From NCBI GenBank assembly GCA_913055925.1, contig CAJXLH010000170.1:1-6155 (forward strand): a stretch of DNA of 6,155 nt, given 5' to 3'. The DNA comes from an uncultured Maritalea sp. Lineage in GTDB: Bacteria; Pseudomonadota; Alphaproteobacteria; Rhizobiales; Devosiaceae. A program made the position numbers and the translations under genes. The first letter of the stretch is position 1. Each line of letters opens with the position of its first letter. Under the pieces are notes generated by a model. That model was not told where the DNA came from. It made no database searches and saw only the letters and a list, made by a program, of their open reading frames with translations. Shown one piece after another: positions 1 to 5,998 of this stretch.

Positions 1-17
1 TTCAAGTTGGTGAAGAC

Positions 18-482
18 CTAACCCACGTTGGCCGCTGCCTCTTCCAATTCCGCGATGACAATCTTGCGCATCTTCAGCATGGCCTCAGTTGCAGCCTTTG
101 CGATGTTGGGATCTGGGTTCCCCACTAAACCAGCAAGCTGCTTGGGCACCACTTGCCACGACACGCCAAACTGATCTTCCAACCAGCCGCACATGCTTTC
201 TGTGCTGCCATTGGCCAAAAGCGCATGCCAGTAATGATCCAGTTCTTGCTGGTCGGCCACTTCAATGAAGAACGAAAAGGCGGTGGTTTGCGGGAACTTA
301 GGCCCGCCATTTAAACCCATCACCGTTTGCCCGTTCATTTCCCACGTCACCATAAAGGCCGGTTGCGACAAATCTTGTGGCGCGATGATATTGGCGTCTT
401 CAAAAATGCTGCAATAAAACTGCGCGGCTTCGGCGGCGTTATTGTTGAACCATAGGCAGGGCGTTGGCTGTGGGCTTGGCAT
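18..482 (-). CDS. PhnB-like VOC (glyoxalase-fold) family protein
   Basis: A 154-residue protein of the VOC superfamily, in the branch often annotated as PhnB or '3-demethylubiquinone-9 3-methyltransferase' domain (a family label, not a demonstrated activity). Visible family marks are an N-terminal TPCLWFNNNAAEAAQFY segment (residues 7-23), GLNGGPKF (56-63), FSFFIEV (69-75) and CGWLEDQFGVSWQVVP (98-113), followed by a C-terminal helix with KMRKIVIAELEEA. The fold is the paired beta-alpha-beta-beta-beta unit; length is normal for the family. I place the start at the ATG at 480-482 because AGGAG lies about 10 bases upstream and the conserved domain begins just after it; a TTG extension to 530 would overlap the upstream gene and adds non-conserved residues. 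It is 44 bases downstream of the glycosylase gene on the same strand and is probably co-transcribed. Its substrate cannot be told; many members of this branch lack the usual metal ligands. Confidence 0.88.
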   Translation of the reverse strand: MPSPQPTPCLWFNNNAAEAAQFYCSIFEDANIIAPQDLSQPAFMVTWEMNGQTVMGLNGGPKFPQTTAFSFFIEVADQQELDHYWHALLANGSTESMCGWLEDQFGVSWQVVPKQLAGLVGNPDPNIAKAATEAMLKMRKIVIAELEEAAANVG

Positions 483-526
483 TCTTCTTTGCTCCTCGCA
501 AAAGTTGCTGAGGTCTAGAATAAGCG

Positions 527-1102
527 TCAAATCAGTTCCGAGACAAGCTGACGAAGCTCTGGCAACACTTCAGCTTCAAACCAAGGGTTGCGTTTAAGCC
601 ATATATTGTTGCGTGGACTTGGGTGCGGCAATGGCAATGCGGCGGGCATAAATTCTTGCCAACGCTTGACCGTTTCGGTGAGCGTTTTCGATTGCCGATC
701 TCCTAAATGATAATCGAGCGCGTAAGCGCCAATCAAAATCTTTAATTCGATCTGGGGCATCGCGGCGAATAACGTGTCATGCCAGCGCTCCCGACATTCT
801 TTGCGCGGCGGTAAATCGCCAGACCTACCGGTTCCGGGATAGCAAAATCCCATAGGGACGATGGCGAAAAGAGCAGGATCATAAAACTGCTCACGACTTA
901 CACCCAGCCATTCGCGCAAACGTTCACCACTTGGATCGTTAAACGGCACCCCTGTTTCATGCACCAACCGCCCTGGTGCCTGACCTGCGATGAGAATTTT
1001 AGCCGTCGGGCTCGGCTGCAAAACAGGTCGCACGCCGTGGGGAAGATGCGGCGCGCAGATATCGCAAGCTGAGATATCTTTTACAACCGCATCAAAACTC
1101 AT
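527..1102 (-). CDS. Uracil-DNA glycosylase superfamily protein, Fe-S type
   Basis: A 191-residue protein of the uracil-DNA glycosylase superfamily (COG1573-like), which removes uracil or related bases from DNA to start base excision repair. Four cysteines, C13, C16, C87 and C103 (CxxC near the N-terminus, then C-x15-C), sit as in family 4/5 enzymes that bind a 4Fe-4S cluster. Motif A is GQAPGRLVHETG (40-51), followed by VPFNDPSGERLREWL; family 4 typically has GEAPG here. Motif B is HPSPRN (160-165), where family 4 usually has HPSA, and it continues into WLKRNPWFEAEVLP. No UDGX-type KRRIH loop is seen. The ATG at 1100-1102 has AAGG 7 bases upstream and overlaps the TGA of the preceding HhH gene (ATGA), so translation is likely coupled. 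Superfamily membership is secure; the exact substrate, and whether it excises bases at all, are inferred. Confidence 0.9.
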   Translation of the reverse strand: MSFDAVVKDISACDICAPHLPHGVRPVLQPSPTAKILIAGQAPGRLVHETGVPFNDPSGERLREWLGVSREQFYDPALFAIVPMGFCYPGTGRSGDLPPRKECRERWHDTLFAAMPQIELKILIGAYALDYHLGDRQSKTLTETVKRWQEFMPAALPLPHPSPRNNIWLKRNPWFEAEVLPELRQLVSELI

Positions 1103-1323
1103 TTCGCAGCCTTTTCTTTGGCGAGAGTCACAAGGTTCTCAAGCGCCCGAACCCCAAGCGCATTCATGTGGTTGCCACCCAGCTCCACATTGATCCGCAA
1201 TGCCAACTCATTGGCATCGGTTTCGATAAGATCATCAAATTCTGTCACGCCGATGGCTTTAAGATATTTCACCATTTTCGGCCCAATGGAATGCGCTTCT
1301 TCAAACGGGTGTTTGTTCGTCAT
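1099..1323 (-). CDS. Small helix-hairpin-helix domain protein
   Basis: A 74-residue protein that is almost entirely one helix-hairpin-helix-like domain. The SIGPKMVKYLKAIGV segment (12-26) has the GPK hairpin and the hydrophobic pattern of HhH DNA-binding elements, and TEFDDLIETDANELALRIN (27-45) resembles the following helix of Cdd1/'pathogenicity locus' and TfoX C-terminal type domains. HhH domains bind the DNA backbone without sequence specificity and are common in repair proteins. I chose the ATG at 1321-1323 because the conserved part begins shortly after it; its Shine-Dalgarno is weak (TTAGG about 14 bases upstream). A GTG at 1405-1407 would add 28 residues that look non-conserved and cysteine-bearing. 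The stop overlaps the start of the glycosylase gene by four bases, so this is the probable first gene of a three-gene unit. The specific subfamily is uncertain. Confidence 0.78.
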   Translation of the reverse strand: MTNKHPFEEAHSIGPKMVKYLKAIGVTEFDDLIETDANELALRINVELGGNHMNALGVRALENLVTLAKEKAAK

Positions 1324-1474
1324 AAAAATTTGCGACCTAATATTCAGCTTGCTCAATAATCTACCACAATGGGCGCTGCATTGAGAAAACTTATCCAAAT
1401 TTTGCACTATGATCCAACAATGTGATCTGCGAATATTATAGCAGTTTTATGCGCTGCGCGGTGAGCCTTCATTT
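1324..1474. promoter_or_regulatory. Divergent intergenic region (HhH operon / transporter)
   Basis: This 151-base AT-richer spacer separates two divergently transcribed units and should hold both promoters. I see a perfect TATAAT on the minus strand at 1435-1440 but no acceptable -35 in front of it. On the plus strand there is TATGAT at 1408-1413, with TTGAGA at 1381-1386 upstream but spaced 21 bases away, which is too long for a standard sigma-70 promoter. An 8-base inverted pair, TAATATTC at 1338-1345 and GAATATTA at 1431-1438, lies near the two ends. GGTGAG at 1460-1465, 9 bases before the transporter ATG, is a reasonable ribosome binding site. The promoters remain unassigned. Confidence 0.4.
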
Positions 1475-3250
1475 ATGTCATTCGATCAGATTGTCCTGTT
1501 CTCTTTATTCTTTTTGGTTTTTGCCGGTCTGCTTTGGGGCCGCTGGCGATATGATTTGGTGGCGTTCACGGCGCTGATTATCGCGCTGATCGTCGGTGCC
1601 GTACCGACAGAAATCGCGTTTTCTGGTTTTGGCCACCCCGCAACAATCATCGTGGCACTAGTTTTGGTCGTATCGCGCGGTCTCACCAACTCTGGCGCGG
1701 TTGATTTGATCACTCGGTCAGTCGTCGACCAATCACGCTCAATTGGCATGCACATCACCATAATGGGCGGCATTGGCGGCTTGCTGTCGGCCTTTATGAA
1801 CAATGTGGCGGCCCTAGCGATGTTGATGCCCGTGGACATTCAAGCGGCGCAAAAATCAGGCAGGACGCCTGGGCAAACGCTGATGCCCTTATCGTTCGCG
1901 ACCATTCTTGGCGGCCTTGTTACGCTGATTGGCACGCCCCCCAACATTATTATCGCGTCCTTCCGTGAAACGGCGCTCGGCGAACCGTTCAACATGTTCG
2001 ACTTTGCGCCAGTTGGCCTCATCGCAGCCATTGTGGGTATTGCATTTGTAGCGACGATCGGTTGGCGTTTAATCCCCGAACAACCCCGTGGCAAAAATGC
2101 GGCTAGTGAATTGGCAGAACTTGAAGGTTATGTCGCCGATCTTGTGGTTGGTGAAGGCTCCAAAGCCATTGGACAAAAGGTTAAAGAGCTCGACGCAATT
2201 GCCGAAGAGAATGACTGCTATGTTCTTGGCCTCGCCCGCCGAGGTCAGCGCTTGCCCGGCCGCGCCCGCAACGAAGAAATTCGCGCCGGTGACCATCTGA
2301 TCATTGAGGCTTCACCCGAGGCGATCAACGCGCTGGTGGGTGCATTAGGGCTTCAGTTTCAGGGCCAAACCTCGTCTTCAAAAGCGCTCTCCGGTGATCT
2401 TGTGTTGGCAGAAGCCGTGGTGACGCGTGAAAGCCGCCTTGTTGGGCGTACTGCGATGCAATCCAAACTCCTGGCGCGCTATGGCACCTCGCTTTTGGGC
2501 ATTTCGCGGCAGGGCAAAACCATTCGCACGCAGGTTCGAAAAACCGAGCTTGAACCAGGTGATATCCTATTGTTGTTGGCGACCCCAGAAAACATTGAAG
2601 ATGTAATCGGCCGCATGGGATTTTTGCCTCTTGCGGATCGCAAACTGCCGGTCACGCAATATGAGCGTGCGTGGCTTGCTATCGGGGTTTTTGCCGCTGC
2701 GTTGATTGCGGCTAGCTTTGGTTGGCTATACCTGCCTGTGGCGCTTGCTGCAGTGGCGATCATCTTTGTCTTTTCCGACATCGTGCCACTGCGCGAACTT
2801 TACGACACCATCGAATGGCCAGTCGTTGTCCTCTTGGGGTCGATGATCCCCTTGGGCGCCGCGCTTGAAAGTTCGGGCGGCACAGAATTGATCGTGAATG
2901 GCCTTGCTGCTGCGACAGGTGGAATGCCCGCTTGGGTTGCGCTCACGCTCTTGATGATCGTCACTATGACGCTGTCGGACGTGCTCAACAATACCGCAAC
3001 AGCCATTGTTGCAGCACCTGTGGCCATCGGGCTAGCCAACCAGCTTGGCGTGAACCCAGACCCATTTTTGATGGCCGTCGCAGTGGCGGCAAGTTGCGCA
3101 TTCCTCACCCCAATCGGCCACAAAAACAACATGTTGATTTTGGGCCCCGGTGGCTATTCATTCTCTGATTATTGGAGAATGGGCTTGCCTTTGGAAATAA
3201 TAATTGTAGCAGTATCCGTTCCCGCCATCTTGGTCTTCTGGCCGCTATAA
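1475..3250 (+). CDS. SLC13/DASS-family transporter with two TrkA-C domains
   Basis: A 591-residue inner membrane transporter of the SLC13 (DASS, ion transporter superfamily) group, which moves di/tricarboxylates, sulfate or similar anions, usually with sodium. The layout is an N-terminal membrane half (about 1-200), two soluble TrkA-C/RCK_C domains (about 213-297 and 305-385), then a C-terminal membrane half (about 395-591). The two halves carry matching inverted-repeat motifs: FMNNVAALAMLMPV (107-120) and TLIGTPPN (150-157) in the first, LSDVLNNTATAIVAAP (500-515) and CAFLTPIGHKNNMLILGPGG (541-560) in the second. These asparagine/threonine/proline hairpins form the substrate and sodium sites in the family. 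The TrkA-C domains are expected to be cytoplasmic and to bind a small regulatory ligand. GGTGAG lies 9 bases before the ATG. The substrate cannot be told from sequence; 'citrate' or 'sulfate' labels would be guesses. Confidence 0.93.
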   Translation: MSFDQIVLFSLFFLVFAGLLWGRWRYDLVAFTALIIALIVGAVPTEIAFSGFGHPATIIVALVLVVSRGLTNSGAVDLITRSVVDQSRSIGMHITIMGGIGGLLSAFMNNVAALAMLMPVDIQAAQKSGRTPGQTLMPLSFATILGGLVTLIGTPPNIIIASFRETALGEPFNMFDFAPVGLIAAIVGIAFVATIGWRLIPEQPRGKNAASELAELEGYVADLVVGEGSKAIGQKVKELDAIAEENDCYVLGLARRGQRLPGRARNEEIRAGDHLIIEASPEAINALVGALGLQFQGQTSSSKALSGDLVLAEAVVTRESRLVGRTAMQSKLLARYGTSLLGISRQGKTIRTQVRKTELEPGDILLLLATPENIEDVIGRMGFLPLADRKLPVTQYERAWLAIGVFAAALIAASFGWLYLPVALAAVAIIFVFSDIVPLRELYDTIEWPVVVLLGSMIPLGAALESSGGTELIVNGLAAATGGMPAWVALTLLMIVTMTLSDVLNNTATAIVAAPVAIGLANQLGVNPDPFLMAVAVAASCAFLTPIGHKNNMLILGPGGYSFSDYWRMGLPLEIIIVAVSVPAILVFWPL

Positions 3251-3268
3251 GCATTTAAGGAATTTGAT

Positions 3269-3733
3269 ATGTCGCTTTCTCCAGCGCAATTTGATCGCGT
3301 GTTGTCGCTTAACAATGAATTTGCGAAAGAAACCAGCTTTTTAGAACCGCAAGGTCTTACCAACTTGCTGGACCGCGCGTACTTTACCAAAACTGTTGGC
3401 GAACTCGACGCATTTGTGATCGCCATGAGCCACAATTCGCCTCACGACGGGATCAATTTTTCTTGGTTCAAACAGCGTTATGATAGCTTTGCCTATGTCG
3501 ATCGGGTAATCACAGCCAACCATGCCCGAGGCCAAGGTCACGCGAAATCGCTTTATCTCGATCTTATCGATCAAGCGACAAAGGACGGCATTGCCATGGT
3601 TTGCTGCGAAATCAACCACGAGCCACCAAACCCGGGTTCCGTCGCGTTCCATGAAAAACTTGGGTTTGAAATGGTCGACACCGCGCCGCTAAGCGAAGAT
3701 AAGACCGTGGGTTACTGGATCAGAAAACTTTAG
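3269..3733 (+). CDS. GNAT family N-acetyltransferase (COG3818-like)
   Basis: A 154-residue GNAT-fold acetyltransferase that should transfer an acyl group from acyl-CoA to an amine. The strand/turn YVDRVITANHARGQGHAKSLY (76-96) is motif A, with the CoA pyrophosphate-binding R87-x-x-G90-x-A92. Motif B is PNPGSVAFHEKLGF (120-133). The FSWFKQRYDSFAYVDR stretch and the CCEINHEPPNP segment are the pattern I associate with COG3818 predicted acetyltransferases. AAGG 8 bases before the ATG is a good ribosome binding site. The gene starts 18 bases after the transporter stop and is probably co-transcribed with it. It converges on the lipoprotein gene, with only 20 bases between stops. The acceptor substrate is unknown; a metabolic link to whatever the transporter moves is only a guess from position. 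Confidence 0.9.
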   Translation: MSLSPAQFDRVLSLNNEFAKETSFLEPQGLTNLLDRAYFTKTVGELDAFVIAMSHNSPHDGINFSWFKQRYDSFAYVDRVITANHARGQGHAKSLYLDLIDQATKDGIAMVCCEINHEPPNPGSVAFHEKLGFEMVDTAPLSEDKTVGYWIRKL

Positions 3734-3753
3734 CGTCAACCAAGCGCAAAACC

Positions 3754-4761
3754 CTAATTTCGGGTTGGTGGCACCGGAGCATTTGGATCTTCAACGCCTT
3801 GGCTTTGATTGCCGCTGCCACCAAACAATCCCGTGAACCAACCTGTGACATTTTTAGTGGTCGAGTTGATCGCTTGTTTGCGCTCTTCAGCGGCTTGAGC
3901 CGCTTCAATTTTGCGCTGAGCGGCTGCTTCTGCGTCTAGTTTGGCTTGCGCTTTGTTGGCCATCGCCACCTTGAAGGCTTCAGCATCTTGCACTTTGCGT
4001 TCGCTATAGGCGGCTTGGGCAGAAGCACTTAGGGTTGTGTTGCCACAGCCTCCTGCGCGGTTAAACGCATATTTGCCACCACAAACACTCCAAGACGGGC
4101 GCTGTTTGGTGATTTCAAAATGGTCATAACCCACCTTGATATCGCGCCAGAAAGACATGTGCTTGCTATCGCTAAACTCGGCCAAGTTTTCTGCATTCAT
4201 ACGGAACGGGAACACTTGGACCTGAAAGCTTTTGCTACCGCCTTTAAAGGTCTCACGAGCAAGCGCATAGATCTCGCCGATTTTCTCGTCCGTCATTGCG
4301 TAACATCCGCGAGATGAACAATCGCCATGCACCATAATGTTGGAGCCTGTACGACCATGCGCGCGGTCAAATCTGTTTGGGAAGCCCAGATTAAACGCCA
4401 AGAAATAGTTTGAACGTGGGTTCATCAACCCCGGCGTGACATCGTAAAACCCTTCAGGAGACTGACGGTCACCTTCTCGGAATTTCGGGCCCAACTCGCC
4501 AGACCAAGCACAAATTTTGTAAGTGCGGAAATGCTCAAACTTGCCCGTTTTCTTGACCTTCTTCCAAACCTCAAGTTCGCTTTCGCGCTTAAAGATACGG
4601 ATCAACATGGGCTGCTTTGCATCAGACCCCATTTGATTAAGGCGCGCCTTGGTGAGTGATGAAAGCGGGATATTGCCACGATTGGCTTCAAATCCGGTGG
4701 TACACGCGGCCAACGCAAAAATGGCGAACAATACCGCCAAGATTTTTACTGATTGCTGCAT
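3754..4761 (-). CDS. YkuD-domain (YafK-type) L,D-transpeptidase lipoprotein
   Basis: A 335-residue lipoprotein with a YkuD catalytic domain, of the YafK branch. These enzymes act on peptidoglycan cross-links or on protein-peptidoglycan links in the periplasm; E. coli YafK detaches Braun lipoprotein. The N-terminus has a lysine, a hydrophobic stretch and the lipobox LAAC (17-20). The residue after the cysteine is threonine, not aspartate, which suggests outer membrane sorting. Catalytic residues are visible as VHGDCSSRGCYAMTD (144-158), with H145 and the nucleophile C153. Downstream, VFPFRMN and GYDHFE follow the YafK pattern. After about residue 245 comes an A/E/K/Q-rich helical, probably coiled-coil segment (249-296), then a glycine/proline-rich tail. 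The ATG at 4759-4761 has AGGTG 9 bases upstream. A GTG at 4771-4773 (TGGAG 7 bases upstream) would add four residues and is an equally possible start. Confidence 0.88.
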   Translation of the reverse strand: MQQSVKILAVLFAIFALAACTTGFEANRGNIPLSSLTKARLNQMGSDAKQPMLIRIFKRESELEVWKKVKKTGKFEHFRTYKICAWSGELGPKFREGDRQSPEGFYDVTPGLMNPRSNYFLAFNLGFPNRFDRAHGRTGSNIMVHGDCSSRGCYAMTDEKIGEIYALARETFKGGSKSFQVQVFPFRMNAENLAEFSDSKHMSFWRDIKVGYDHFEITKQRPSWSVCGGKYAFNRAGGCGNTTLSASAQAAYSERKVQDAEAFKVAMANKAQAKLDAEAAAQRKIEAAQAAEERKQAINSTTKNVTGWFTGLFGGSGNQSQGVEDPNAPVPPTRN

Positions 4762-4790
4762 CAATGTTGGCACCTATGTGCTCCAAATCC

Positions 4791-4830
4791 GAAAAAGAAC
4801 ATGCATGGACCAACCTATGTCGGTCCGCAT
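4791..4830 (-). terminator. Putative rho-independent terminator after accA
   Basis: Read on the minus strand, GCGGACC and GGTCC-AT-GC arms (plus coordinates 4822-4830 and 4801-4811) form a stem of nine pairs with a two-base bulge and a 10-base loop, followed directly by GTTCTTTTTC (4791-4800). It sits 58 bases after the accA stop and ends about 30 bases before the lipoprotein gene. The stem is only moderately stable and the T-run is interrupted, so partial read-through is plausible. Confidence 0.4.
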
Positions 4831-4847
4831 AATTTATAGTTAATCAG

Positions 4848-4878
4848 ATGGTGACCATAGAGGGAGAATTCTACTCCC
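4848..4878. repeat. Two short inverted repeats downstream of accA
   Basis: ATGGT-G-ACCAT (4848-4858) is an odd-length palindrome, and GGGAG-aattcta-CTCCC (4862-4878) is a five-pair hairpin starting 10 bases after the accA stop. Neither is followed by a T-run on either strand, so I do not call them terminators. They may help define the 3' end of the accA transcript or serve as a protein site for the downstream lipoprotein gene; the sequence alone does not decide. Confidence 0.35.
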
Positions 4879-4887
4879 CCATCACAT

Positions 4888-5844
4888 TTAGGTGAGGTCC
4901 GAACCCATAGCGAGGAACTTCTCGCGACGGTGTTCGCGCACTTCCAAGCGGCCTTTGCCTTCAAATTCCTTCAAGAAATCTGCAATGACCTTGTGTGTGC
5001 CTTGCATAATTTCTGAAAGGTGACGATGCGCGCCACCAGCAGGTTCCGCGATGATCTCGTCAATAATGCCGAACTCTTTGAGGTCCTGCGCGGTGATCTT
5101 CATTGAGTTTGCCGCTTCCTGCGCCTTTGCAGCATCGCGCCACAAAATCGACGCCGCCGCTTCCGGCGAAGCAACTGTGTAAATTGAATGCTCAAGCATA
5201 ACAACCTTGTTCGCGGTCGCGATGGCAATCGCCCCACCCGAGCCGCCTTCGCCAATCACAACAGCAATAGATGGCACACCAATTTCCAAACACATCTCTG
5301 TTGAACGGGCAATCGCTTCAGCTTGGCCGCGTTCTTCCGCGCCAACACCCGGATAAGCACCTGCTGTGTCCACAAAGAACAACACTGGAATATCAAAACG
5401 GTCGGCCATTTCCATGACGCGCACAGCTTTTCGGTATCCCTCAGGACGGGCAGAACCAAAATTGTGCTTCAAGCGTGTTTCTGTGTTCGAGCCTTTTTCT
5501 TGACCGATAATGGCTACAGATTGACCGTCAAAACGGCCAAACCCTGCCTGCACAGCAGCATCTTCAGCAAACTTGCGATCACCAGCCAATGGCACAAAGT
5601 CTGTGATGAGGTTTTGAATATAGTCGACAAAGTGCGGACGCTGAGGATGGCGTGCCACTTGGGTTTTTTGCCATGGGGTCAGACGGCCATAAATGTCGAG
5701 CAAGGCTTCGTCAGCTTTGGTTTGAAGGCGCTTTACTTCGTCTTCAATCTCAACAGCTTCGCCGCTTTGCGCGAGAGATTTTAGTTCTTGAACTTTGCCC
5801 TGAAGATCAGCAACAGGTTTTTCAAATTCGAGATAGGACTGCAT
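4888..5844 (-). CDS. accA: Acetyl-CoA carboxylase carboxyltransferase subunit alpha
   Basis: A 318-residue protein, essentially the length of E. coli AccA (319). With AccD it forms the carboxyltransferase that moves CO2 from carboxybiotin on AccB to acetyl-CoA, giving malonyl-CoA for fatty acid synthesis in the cytoplasm. Family marks include the N-terminal FEKPVADLQGKVQELK helix, the LTPWQKTQVARHPQRP segment (56-70), IGQEKG (113-118), NFGSARPEGYRKA (128-140), the FFVDTAGAYPGVGAEERGQ loop (156-174) and the IGEGGSGGAIAIATAN oxyanion region (197-212), then YTVASPEAAASILW (222-235). The chain is intact, with no frameshift. The ATG at 5842-5844 fits the family N-terminus; its Shine-Dalgarno is weak (TGGG five bases upstream). 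It lies 154 bases after xerD, on the same strand, with a structured leader between them. Confidence 0.97.
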   Translation of the reverse strand: MQSYLEFEKPVADLQGKVQELKSLAQSGEAVEIEDEVKRLQTKADEALLDIYGRLTPWQKTQVARHPQRPHFVDYIQNLITDFVPLAGDRKFAEDAAVQAGFGRFDGQSVAIIGQEKGSNTETRLKHNFGSARPEGYRKAVRVMEMADRFDIPVLFFVDTAGAYPGVGAEERGQAEAIARSTEMCLEIGVPSIAVVIGEGGSGGAIAIATANKVVMLEHSIYTVASPEAAASILWRDAAKAQEAANSMKITAQDLKEFGIIDEIIAEPAGGAHRHLSEIMQGTHKVIADFLKEFEGKGRLEVREHRREKFLAMGSDLT

Positions 5845-5868
5845 CTTTACCCAATCATTGCGCCAATC

Positions 5869-5958
5869 GGTCAGTTTTGACCTTTCGGCAACCCTTTGTT
5901 ATGTGCGGCGGAAATTGGCTATTCCGCCCGTAAAAGTCAAGCTTTTGCGTCGTCGCAA
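5869..5958 (-). promoter_or_regulatory. Structured leader between xerD and accA
   Basis: The 154-base spacer in front of accA holds four perfect inverted repeats: GGTCA-gttt-TGACC (5869-5882), GGCGGAA-attggcta-TTCCGCC (5907-5928), AAAAG-tcaag-CTTTT (5932-5946) and TTGCG-tcgt-CGCAA (5945-5958); the last two overlap by two bases and would be alternatives. On the minus strand a TTGACT (5935-5940) could be a -35 box, but the hexamer 17 bases on (CAATTT) is a poor -10, so the accA promoter is not assigned. None of the hairpins has a following T-run on the minus strand, which argues against a simple xerD terminator. No known riboswitch class is recognised. Confidence 0.4.
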
Positions 5959-5998
5959 TTCGTCGAACTGCATCTAACCACCAACAATTACAAACACA

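Noticed and set aside
1118..1384. Plus-strand open frame of 88 codons opposite the HhH gene.
   Set aside because: It lies antisense to a better-supported gene, has no recognisable domain and no clear ribosome binding site.
2800..3132. Minus-strand open frame of 110 codons inside the transporter gene.
   Set aside because: Low-complexity Ala/Thr/Ser/Ile translation typical of the reverse strand of a membrane protein gene; the plus-strand frame carries conserved motifs across this stretch.
3739..3769. Possible bidirectional terminator between the GNAT and lipoprotein stops (AACCC-taatttc-GGGTT, with outer ACCAA/TTGGT).
   Set aside because: The inner stem has only five pairs, the outer arms need a large asymmetric internal loop, there is no T-run on either side, and it overlaps the lipoprotein stop codon.
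5323..5784. Plus-strand open frame of 153 codons inside accA.
   Set aside because: Its translation is cysteine- and histidine-rich without a domain and is fully antisense to a clearly intact accA.
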